Positions 55,331 to 64,000 of a DNA stretch of 64,000 bases are shown here, one piece after another; within the stretch, counting starts at the first letter, position 1, and each line of letters opens with the position of its first letter. Below the pieces are notes generated by a model that searched no databases, had not been told where the DNA came from, and saw only the letters and a list, made by a program, of their open reading frames with translations. This stretch comes from Allium sativum. Its lineage: Eukaryota; Streptophyta; Magnoliopsida; Asparagales; Amaryllidaceae. Location of the stretch: NCBI GenBank assembly GCA_030737875.1, contig CM060915.1:634758786-634822785 (forward strand). Reading direction: 5' to 3'. The position numbers were made by a program, and so were the translations under genes.

Positions 55331-55679
55331 CCAACAAGCTATTTTCCGTACATTCTCGCAATACGATGGCATTTTAAACCGTTCTAACTTTACTAACAAT
55401 CATAAAACATCATAGATAATAGTAACAATATGTTGTTCAATCCAAAAAGGTCAAGACATCAAGCATATAGGTTATTTTAGATCAAACATGCCTAAACATG
55501 ATTTTCCCCTTAACCATGTTTAACTATATCAAACAATAGGATTAGCAAACTTAATCCAAATTAACCCAATTGTTAACTAATAACACATAATAATATTTCA
55601 GAATTTATGCATATTTTTCTGAGTTATAGTTTCGCTAGTCATCACTAATCACCCCTAATTAGCTGTAATTAGTGAAAAA

Positions 55680-56096
55680 ACATGCTAATCACTCACCTTA
55701 GATACAAATAAATTATAGATCTGAAAACTCCGCTGATTTGGCATGGATTCCTATGTATAGTAGCAGCTCTATCTCTGATTTGATGCTAATCCGCCTTGAT
55801 TTGGTGTAGTTTGCTTAATTAGTGATAAAAAGGTGATTTAGGAGTGATTTAAAAGATGAAGGATATTGTTAGGGTTCAAGAGAGTTTAGTGGCGGCTAGA
55901 AAACAGAAATGAAATGTTTTCCCAAACCCTTTCAGCCCTACCATAACCCTAATCCTGAAATGGGTTATGGGTCTAGCTACTAATTATCCTGTTGAGCCCA
56001 ATTAAGTTATTTTTCCATCTTCAAACCTTATTTCAGTCATATCTCCTAAACCGTAAGTCCGTTTGATCAATGTGACCACTCTACAGAAAGGTAAAC
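55680..56096 (-). repeat. I: F-like LTR fragment interrupted by H
   Basis: Phrases in the same order as in the F LTR: TGATTTGATGCTAATCCGCC with TTGATTTGGTGTAG (F: CAATTTGATGCGATC, CTTGATGTAGATC), GGGTTATGGGTCTAG, CCCAATTAAG and finally TGTGACCACTCTACA (F: TGTGACCACTCTATG). Diverged, no ends visible. Confidence 0.45.
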
Positions 56097-56742
56097 TGAA
56101 ACACCCCACTTCGTTAAGGTCACTCACAAAGGGAATGCCTTAACTTCGGTGGAGCATTTTAGGTAAAAGATGCAGATAAATTACAACACAGACAAATAAA
56201 GCAGCGGAAAATAAAGTCATCTTATAAACAACTTAATCCAGTCAAGCTTTTACAACAATTGACTCAATCATACTTAAAAGTAATACATAGAACTTTTGTC
56301 TTGATTTAAAAACTTCCAAGTAAAAAAGAAGCATAAAAATAACAATTATATTTCTCAATAAAGCATGAACCAGCCATAGCAGTGGAAGAGAGAGTCCAAA
56401 GCAATACATCGACTATCTTCGAGCATGGAAGGAAAACTGAGCTAAGTGGTAACATTTCCTCCCTGTGAACCTAGGGGGACGGAAGAAAAAGAGGCAAAAA
56501 CAAACTAGGCCAGACATAAGTCTGGTAAGCTCAGTAACTTTCACCATGTAAACAGGTAAAAGCAACATGACATGAATAAACTGAATATAAGACAATACCG
56601 TGATAACAGGGATAACGTGATAACATAGGATAAGCATAAGGTATGATAAGGCAAGTTAAACTGAACGTGCTTCTACTCTTCCTCTACTTCACTGCTACCC
56701 TGTTATTCTGATTTATATATCTCTACACTGCCTAACAAGTGT
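56097..56742 (-). repeat. H: LTR 3' end fragment interrupted by G
   Basis: The minus strand ends ...GTGGGGTGTTTCA with the B-type U5 hairpin (TTAAGG/CCTTAA) and the loop CATTCCCTTTGTGAGTGA. Farther in it carries the CAGAC/GTCTG hairpin (56513-56524) and the CCCCCTAGGTTCAC acceptor-like region. Beyond about 60 bases it differs from B, so it is a separate family. It stops abruptly at 56742, where G begins. Confidence 0.75.
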
Positions 56743-59117
56743 TGTAACACCCCACCTCCGCTAGGGTCACTCACAAAGGGAATGCAGTAGTTTAAGAGGA
56801 GCGTTATCGAGGTAAACAATCATAGAAATATTACAAGACAAAACAAAAATAAAACAGCAGAAGAATCAAAAGCTAAATTTCATTACTTTCAAAAAGAGTC
56901 AAAACTATTTACATCCAAAGAACCAACTATCATTTTCCATTACAACAAGTTCTGCCTTGAATAAATAAAGAAGCATAAAACTTAAAACAACAAAAGTAGC
57001 TTAATTCCCCAAAGCTAGCAGAAATGCAGCCATAGCATAGAACATGATCAAACCGTACATGAGCTAAACCGAAAGCAAGCGAAATCCAAGCTAAGTGCTA
57101 GAGTTTCCTCCCTGAGAACCTGGGGAGGGGGGGGGGGACGAAAGAAAACGAGGCGAAAGAAAACGAGTCAGTCATAAATACTAGTAAGTCCTAGTGACTT
57201 TCAGCATAAAAACAGGTACAGGTAACATGGCATGTATAAACTGAAAGTAAACATAAGGATGATGGCAAGATGGGCAAGATAGACTAAGATAGCATGATAA
57301 ATCAAGTATAAATCAAGTATAGCATCGCATGTTCAAGACTCGCTGCACCAACTGTACTAATATCCCAAAACCATGTCATATGTTAACCATGAAATGATCC
57401 CTTGGCCCAATATCATGAATGACCCATTACTAGGTCCAACGGAATGATCCACTAATCGATCGGCTACCTACAAGTTCCAGCTCGTCGTGTGTCTGTGTAA
57501 TACGACCCTATCACGAATGTTGTTATCATGTGGCATTAATTCATTAATGCACCCCAACCTCTCACATCAGACCTGTTGTTGTGGTCACTGGATATGCCGG
57601 GCGGTTCCGGGCGGAATTACACCACAACTCAGTCTGACCTCGGGTTTCAAGCGCGATATGACCAATTACCCACATTGGATCCTATTGTTTGCAGTCACTA
57701 GATTTGCCGGGCGGTTCCGGGCAGAATTACACTGCAAACTCAACCCAACCTCGAGTTGGCCATTTTCAAGTTAATTCTAGTGTCATGTCCATGTTCAAAT
57801 CTCATGTCAAGTTCATATCAAGTTTCATGACAAGTTTCATGTCAAGTTTCATGCCAAGTTTCATGTTTCAACTTATGCCTATTATCAATTTCATGATTCA
57901 TTATTCATAACCAATTCATGTTTTGCCTAATCTACCCAAATCGTATTCCCATCGCATGTAAACGTGAATCGATCTAAATTTCAAGTAAATCCAGATCCAA
58001 AAATAAAAGGGAATAACATCAAAACTATGATAGGAAAAAGAACGAGCACAAGGTGATAAATCTAGCATGATATAACTTGAGATAATTGGTTATAAAATCA
58101 CTGGCATATAGAATAATAGTCCCAAAACATTAGGATTACAGATCTAGCATAATAAGGTGATAGTCATGATAAAGGTGATAATCCAAACTTGTGAAAAGTA
58201 GATTGATTCAACATCACAGGCATGATAATATTATGGACATGAAGGGGTTTGATTTACAACATGAATAGGTCCAAACAGATTTCATAGCAATATTCCCAAA
58301 TGTTAAGATCCAAGATGGAAACTAGAATAGATGTGAATCGATTATCATACTTAAGTCCAATTTCACTTTATCTCATGTCCAAATTACAATTAACAAGTTT
58401 AAATCTCAAAGTAACTGGAACTTACAGATCGTGGACTAAGAAATTGAGATACAGAAATTGAATCTAGAAACTAGTCGTCGAATTGTTGAATCATTGAATC
58501 TCGATTCGATTGTAGAAGAAAATCCCCAATATGCAATTCCTAGCCGTAGTCTTCAAGAAATAGTCTTCGTGTTTTATTTTAATTTAATTAAGAAGAAGAA
58601 GCCGTGTCCATCAAAAATTTGTGCAGCATAAGGTTAGAGAAGAATGGTGTAAAGAGAATGGGGCTAGGGGTATGTTTATATAGGTTTAGGCGAACGAATC
58701 TAGACTGAAAACGAGACCAGAAACATCAGAATGAACCCAGGCTCGAAACTGGGTTACAGCACCAGGTCGACCCCCAGGTCGACCGTAGGGTCGACCTGGT
58801 CCCTGGGAGGTCGACCATAGTGTCGACCCCCAGGTCGACCTGGTCATGGGTGGTAAAATTCCCACCCAGTCTGCGTAGGGTTTGAATTCGAATTTCGAAT
58901 TCGAATTCGAGCTGTTTTTCTGTTCTGAAACCCTTGAAACTTCGGAGGGTCATATCTCCCTCATACGGACTCCGTTTCTTGAAAACTCGGACTCGTTTCC
59001 AAGCAGAATTTCGAGATGAACGCAATGGCGCAATCCGTTTCCCTTGATTCTTATTTTAAAAATTAATTCTGCCTTGATTTATGGTTTTAACATGTTACTA
59101 AAATTCGGGTTGTTACA
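56743..59117 (-). repeat. G 3' LTR (2375 bp)
   Basis: On the minus strand it starts TGTAACAACCCG at 59117 and ends GGGTGTTACA at 56743. GTCGAC cluster 58764-58846; TATATAAA (minus) 58682-58675; donor-like GTAAGT at 58425; twin hairpins 57662-57759 and 57556-57646; CAG acceptor-like site at 57121-57119 behind a C-rich tract; U5 hairpin 56743-56803. Confidence 0.93.
57556..57759 (-). promoter_or_regulatory. Twin long hairpins in G LTR
   Basis: Read on the plus strand, hairpin 57662-57759 pairs CCAATT with AGTTGG (one wobble) and GTTTGCAG with CTGCAAAC. Hairpin 57556-57646 pairs AACC/GGTT, TCAGAC/GTCTGA and TTGTGGT/ACCACAA. The loop reads CCGGGCGGTTCCGGGC, the complement of the A loop. Confidence 0.8.
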
Positions 59118-59768
59118 TTCTCCCCTCCTTAAAGGATTTCGTCCCCGAAATCTTCAAGTTAAGAAGAATAAATCCTATCATCCAATCAACCATCTACTCT
59201 ACCATCATCCATATGCAACCATTGTCCTTAAAAGATTTCTAATGCTGTATGAACTTATGCAAGAGTGTGTGTATATGTACTTATCTAATTCAAAACATCA
59301 GGCGGTTACTTAATCAGTAGACCTCCTTAATGCAAAATATGTTAGTGTAATGAGTCCAACATGTATGCAAATTCCTAACATACTTTATAATCTCTACATG
59401 AGTGCACAACCATTCATTCATATGCAACATCCAAATGATAGCATATCAAGTTTCCATCCATATACAAGTATAAGCACCCATGCATATGCAATATGAAATA
59501 TGTGACTGAGCCGATCTAGTGCCTAATGTGTGTTATGCAACCACTTGCAACCACTTGCAATCATCAAAATAACATGTTTCAATCACATGTTTACATCAAA
59601 AAGGGTTCTACCTAAGGTTCTCAAGATTGGATCGAGAAGATAACAAGACAAACATGGATAGCAAAAGCATGTACATGATAAAAAGGTAGGTAAACTTATA
59701 GGAAAAAGATCGAGAAAGTACGCTCAAAAAAGAAATGGGTATAGCGAGCATATCTTCTCTTCAGTTTC
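59118..59768 (-). other. G 3' noncoding region, hairpin and polypurine tract
   Basis: The minus strand has AAGGAGGGGAGAA next to the LTR, the hairpin GATTTCGGGGACGAAATC (59135-59152), the GGCGGT inverted pair near 59300 and CAAGTGGTTGCAAGTGGTTG repeats near 59540. Confidence 0.75.
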
Positions 59769-60863
59769 CTAAGTTGCGTCTTCTTGGGCTTCACGCCACT
59801 GTACTTTAACTAGCCTGACTTCTCGACTCCTTAGCTTCTTGATCTCCGTTCCTAAGATACGAATTGGAACTCGCCTCAATGTTGCTTCCTTCTCCACTTC
59901 TACGCCTTCAAGAATGCTTGGCTCAACCACTTCGGCAGACTCGTGTAAGGACATTCGGAGATGCGAAACGTGAAAGACATAGTGTACTCCGGCCAACCTC
60001 TCGAGTAACTTTACCTTATAGGCCATCTGTCCAATCCTCTCGATGATAGGGAACAGTCCTACGAACCTCGGTGCTAACTTTCCAACCGCCCCAAAGCGAA
60101 CCACATTGCATAAAGGGGAAACTTTTATAAAGACCATATCTCCGACTACGAACTTTAGGTCTGTCCTTCTCTTGTCTGCATAGGATTTCTGTCTATTTTG
60201 GGCCATTTTCATCCGTCTTCGTATCAACTCAACCTTCTCGGAAGTGTCCCTTATCATGTCGAGTCCAAGTATGAGTTTGTCTGTCGACTCCCACCAACAA
60301 GTTGATGACTTGCACGGTCTTCTGTATAAAGATTCGAATGGTGCCATTCCTATGCTAGCTTGGTAACTATTATTATACGCGAACTCAACGAGACGTAGGT
60401 GATCTTCCCAAGTACCACCAAAGTCAAGAATGCATAGTCTCAAAAGGTCCTCTAGTACTCTATTTACCCTTTCAGTTTGTCCATCCGTCTGTGGGTGATA
60501 GGCCGTGCTTAAACTTAGTCATGTACCCATTGCTTCTTGTAAACTATTCCAAAATTCGCTAGTGAAAATCGGGTCACGATCGCTAACTATACTAGAAGGA
60601 ACTCCGTGCAACCGTACTATTTCTCAAAGGTATATAGATGCTAGCCATGATGCGGTCCTCTTGCTCTTCACAGGAATGAAGTGAGCGCTCTTCGTAAGTC
60701 TATCTACTATAACCCATATGCTAGTATTGCTCTTCCTTGACCTAGTCAATCCATCCACGAAATTCATCGAGACACTCTTCCATTTCCACAGTGGGACCTC
60801 CAAAGGATGAATAGCCCACCAGGCTTTTTCGACTAGGCCTTTACTTGTTGGCACACCATGCAC
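59769..60863 (-). pseudogene. G integrase with chromodomain
   Basis: Frame 60863-60624 has VSMNFVDGLTRSRKSNTSIW (first Asp) and ends in TGA at 60626-60624. A second in-frame TGA is at 60521-60519, 102 bases on, exactly as in A. The Glu motif region follows. Frame 60443-59769 has [45 protein letters not shown] and a chromodomain ([23 protein letters not shown]). The frame is lost shortly after EDAT near 59769. Confidence 0.9.
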
Positions 60864-62403
60864 TTAAAAACAAATTCCGCCACGTCCTTTTTCATCCCGT
60901 TCCAAAAGAAAATGCGCTTCATATCCTTGTACATTTTATCCCCTCCGGAATGTATAGTCATCTTCGAGTGATGCGCCTCTTCGAGAACTCCCTTTACTAA
61001 GTCTCCCACTTGTGGGACACATAGTCTACCATCACGCCTTAGCCATCCATTGTCATCTATGGCATACCTGTTGAGGTGACTTGACATCTCACCGCTAATC
61101 AACTTGTCCATGATCTCGACTATTTGTGGGTCTTCCTTCTGTGAAGTCCCTACTTGGTCTAGAAGCGTAGGACTTAACTCAATAGATGCTAACGTGCTAG
61201 TCAACGACTCAACAACAGGTGTGAAATCAAAGGTTGCTATAAACTCTAGACTTTTCCTTTCAACAAACAAAGGACTCAAAGTCAACCTTTTCCTACTTAG
61301 ATCATTCAACACCACGTTACCCTTGCCAGGGGTATAAGCTATATCGAAGTCATACGATGCCAAGAATCCCATCCACCTCTATTGCCTTAGATTCAAATCT
61401 TTTTGCGAAAAGAGGTACTTAAGCGATTTGTGATCTGTATACAACTCGAACTTCTCACCTAGAAGATAGTGGTGCCAAGACTTAAGCGCAAAAACAATCG
61501 CGGCCAATTCCAAGTCATGTGTGGGATAGTTTTTCCCATGAAGTTTAAGTTGTCTACCCCCATAGCATATCACTTTCCCTTCTTGCATTAGGACAACGCC
61601 TAATCCCGTGCCGCACGCGTCTATGTACACCGTAAACATCTTACCTTCGTCAGGTAATGCCAAAACTGGAGCTGTGGTAAGGGCTCTCTTAAGCCTTTGA
61701 AAAGCGACGTCACACTCTATGTCCCATGCAAAAGCTAGGTTCTTCTTCGTTAACCTAGTAAGAGGGGCTGAAATCTTAGCGAAGTCCTTAATGAACTTCC
61801 TATAGTAGCTCGCCAAACCGAGAAAGCTTCTCATTTCCGTTGCGTTCTTAGGAACTTTCCAGTATTGCACCGCAGCTACCTTTGCGGAGTCCACAGCTAA
61901 CCCTGCTTAGAAACTACATGTCCAAGAAACTGAACTTCTTTTCTCCAAAAATGACACTTGGAGAACTTAGCCTTTAACTCATGTGCTCTAAGCGTATCCA
62001 TGACTTCCTTGAGATGTCTAGCATGTTCTTCCTCATCGTTTGAGAAGATCAAAATATCGTCCACGAAGACCACCACAAACTTGTTAAGGAACTCCCTAAA
62101 CACCCTACTCATCAAGTCTACGAAGTACGCGGGTGCATTCGTTAAACCAAACGGCATGATGAGCCATTTGAAGAAACCATCCCGAGTCCTAAACGCAGTC
62201 TTGTCAATGCTATCCTCAGCCACTCTAAGCTGATGGAATCCTGTAGCTAGATCGAGTTGAGAGAAAATAGACGCTCCTACAAGCTGGTTGAACAAGTCGT
62301 CGACTCTCGGTAGTGGGTACCTATTCTTCTTAGTCAGCTTGTTTAACTCATGATAATCTATGCATAGACGAAGCGAACCATCCGCCTTAGTAACGAATAC
62401 CAC
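60833..62403 (-). pseudogene. G reverse transcriptase and RNase H
   Basis: RT frame 62403-61897: [60 protein letters not shown]. One base is missing near 61900 compared with A. Frame 61894-61379 has the RNase H motifs [21 protein letters not shown] and [12 protein letters not shown], the last with the Asp that A lost. The first has Ile-Asp for Thr-Asp. A TAG (CAG in A) at about 61378 splits it from frame 61372-60833 (VVLNDLSRKRL, H2C2 [19 protein letters not shown]). The last RNase H motif reads LNDLSR against ADALSR. Confidence 0.92.
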
Positions 62404-62427
62404 TGGAGCACCCCATTCAGAAATGCT

Positions 62428-63525
62428 TCACCTAATGAAATTTTTCTCAAGCAACTCCTTAACTTGCTTACTAAGCTCTTTTCTCTCTCGCGGGGCCATG
62501 TGCCTAACGGGCAAAGAAATTGGCTTAGCATTATCAATAAGATATATTCGGAAATCTATCTCGCGTTTAGGGGGTAACCCCTTAACCTCATCAAAGACAT
62601 CGGGATATTCTCGGACTACCCTTACTGATTGTAAATCATCGATAGATGAGTCAAGAGATTCTAGATAACATAACATGACAGGGTCCATAGGGTTACAAGA
62701 AATTTCAAGGGTATTACCAAGCCGAGTCACGAGTCTAGCTATCCTTCGTTCACAATCGAGAATGGCTCCCTTATTGGACAGCCAATCCATGCCTAGAATC
62801 AAACCGTATCCCATAAATCCGAGAACATAAGCATTACATGTGAATTCTACGCTTAAGATAGAGTTCCTCAAATCCATACAAATCACAGATAAATGAGTAG
62901 AGCCACTAACTGGATTTGAAACAATAACAGGATCCTCAACTAGACTAGTACTTAGGTGCAGAGTTTCAACAATATCAGAAGAAATAAAAGTTTGCGATGC
63001 ACCAGAATCAAACAAGGTTCGAACAGGATGATCAAAAAGATAGACTAAACTTTCGATATAAATATTTCTACCTCGTTCTTGTGGAGGTACCATGAGAGCG
63101 TGTACTTGTCCTCCAGAAGAAGGTCCAGCTCCCTGCCCTTGATTCCTTGGGAAGACCTTAGCCATGTGTCCTGTCTCACCACAGTGGAAACAACCACCCA
63201 TCTTCCTTTTCTTCTTCCTGCAGTCTTTGACCAGATGTCCAGGAGTGCCACAGAAATTACACTTTCTCTTTTCACGGGGTTTATTGTTCTTCCCGCCTTT
63301 CTTTGGATTAGCTTTCTTGTTCTGTGACCCTTCCCCCTTCTTATCTTGAGGCACTTCTGCTTTTGCCTCATTCTTGCCCTTGTCTTCCTCATTTAAAAGC
63401 GCCATGTCTACTAACCTTTTGTAAGTAACCCCTATAGGTATGTGGGTCATAGCCAAGCTGTGAAGTGGCTCATTCAATCCCTTGACAAAACGGAGAGCCT
63501 TATTATGATGAGTATTCACTAAGTC
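62428..63525 (-). pseudogene. G gag C-terminus and protease
   Basis: Frame 63519-62428 is open for 363 codons: KALRFVKGLNEPLHSLAMTH, a Lys-rich linker, knuckle CNFCGTPGHLVKDC, second knuckle CFHCGETGHMAKVF in which the last Cys is Phe, then protease TLFDSGASQTFISSDIV and VLGFMGYGLILGMDWLSNKG, up to the RT start EKNFIR. It ends at a TGA where A has an Arg codon (CGA in A). Gag and pol are thus in one frame here, with no frameshift between protease and RT; the A copy has an added base at that point. Confidence 0.9.
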
Positions 63526-64000
63526 CAGTCCAAACTAGGCCAGCTGATTGAATTGATTGACGTACTCCTTGACCGTCATACTTCCTTGCTTCAGAGATAA
63601 GAACTTTTCCAGCTGTTGACTCCGTTCAGCTTGTGAGAGGAATTTCATCTCAAACCTTATCCTGAAATCCATCCATGTGTAAACAGGTCTTTCAGCGTTG
63701 GTGACTTCCCACCAATAGGAAGCTTCGTCTTTGAGCAACCATACTGCCAACTGTACTTCTGCCTATCGTCCACCTCGAAGATAACGAATAGATCCTCCAT
63801 TTCTTTGAGCCAGTTTCTCGCTTCTACGAATGATTCAGTTCCCTTGAAATCCTTTCCACCCATGGCCCTAAAATCTCTACAGATCTTTGAGAAAGAATTA
63901 GCACGAGGAGGAGGAGGAACCGCTGCCGCTGGAGGAGGAATATCTGCTGGGCCTACATCATTCGCCCTAGACTCTATGTACCTCCTGAACCAGCCAGGTA
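63526..64000 (-). pseudogene. G gag N-terminal part (runs off right edge)
   Basis: From the edge: WFRRYIESRANDVGPADIPP, a Pro linker, then RAMGGKDFKGTESFVEARNW, LKEMEDLFVIFEVDDRQK. A frameshift near 63755 moves to frame 63750-63535 (AVWLLKDEASYWWEV, FLSLKQGSMTVKEYVNQFNQ), which ends in TAG after QLA where B has Arg. The start codon lies outside the window. Confidence 0.88.

Larger units (their letters stand above)
56743..64000 (-). mobile_element. G: Tekay-like chromovirus, close relative of A (runs off right edge)
   Basis: 3' LTR 56743-59117, then on the minus strand from the edge: gag, protease, RT, RNase H, integrase, chromodomain, 3' noncoding region, polypurine tract. The 5' LTR lies beyond 64000. 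The five bases next to the left end are AGTGT. Pol is nearly collinear with A, with long identical stretches, but G carries its own frameshifts. Confidence 0.93.

Noticed and set aside
57121..57137. G-quadruplex or telomere-like tract
   Set aside because: It is the expanded pyrimidine tract of the LTR acceptor-like region seen on the other strand; no regular GGG-loop repeats.

Overview
This window is repeat-rich nuclear DNA of a higher plant. Almost every base can be assigned to transposable elements, and I see no intact host gene, rRNA, tRNA or CRISPR array. Plant origin is shown by Ty3/gypsy chromoviruses with a C-terminal chromodomain and a TGGTATCAGAGC primer-binding site, by a Tat-lineage element, and by a CACTA (En/Spm) transposase with the terminus CACTACAAGAAAA. 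The species cannot be named from this; a eudicot with a large genome is a guess. The element labels (E0, T1, A, B, F, C, G, H, I) are mine.

Left block, 1-37258, is a four-deep nest. F (minus strand, chromovirus, 5' LTR 34304-37258) has its 3' LTR cut at 28714/28720 by T1 (minus strand, Tat lineage, 5' LTR 28120-28714). T1 is split in gag by A (plus strand, Tekay-like chromovirus, 6832-26705, target duplication CCCTT). A is split in gag by B (plus strand, 10522-19620, target duplication GCAAG). A second Tat-type element, E0 (minus strand), enters from the left edge and lies in the 3' region of T1. Between the T1 pol and E0 lies a broken, intron-containing coding region on the opposite strand (1131-2600).

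Middle block, 37259-44535, holds a possible Copia LTR remnant and a degraded CACTA element (left terminus 38164, transposase pseudogene 39085-42700). Right block: C (plus strand, 44536-54319), an older chromovirus with 3.5-kb LTRs whose pol is reduced to a reverse-transcriptase stub joined to the chromodomain region. It is followed by GGTTCGG-rich sequence, an F-like LTR piece (I), an LTR piece (H), and G (minus strand, 56743 to beyond 64000), a close relative of A.

No element here looks able to move alone. A and G share two identical in-frame TGA stops in integrase, B has lost nearly all of pol, C has lost RT to integrase, T1 has lost protease, and F is riddled with stops. The A, B, C and G families nevertheless share elaborate LTR structure: a GTCGAC-rich palindromic block and TATA box, a splice-donor-like site 195-257 bases later, a pair of long hairpins with a near-invariant apical loop, a splice-acceptor-like site, a covarying hairpin at the U5 end and a hairpin just before the polypurine tract. 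The paired hairpins inside an apparent LTR intron are the best candidate for an undescribed system: a signal that would mark unspliced genomic RNA. That function is inference; the structures are visible in the sequence.
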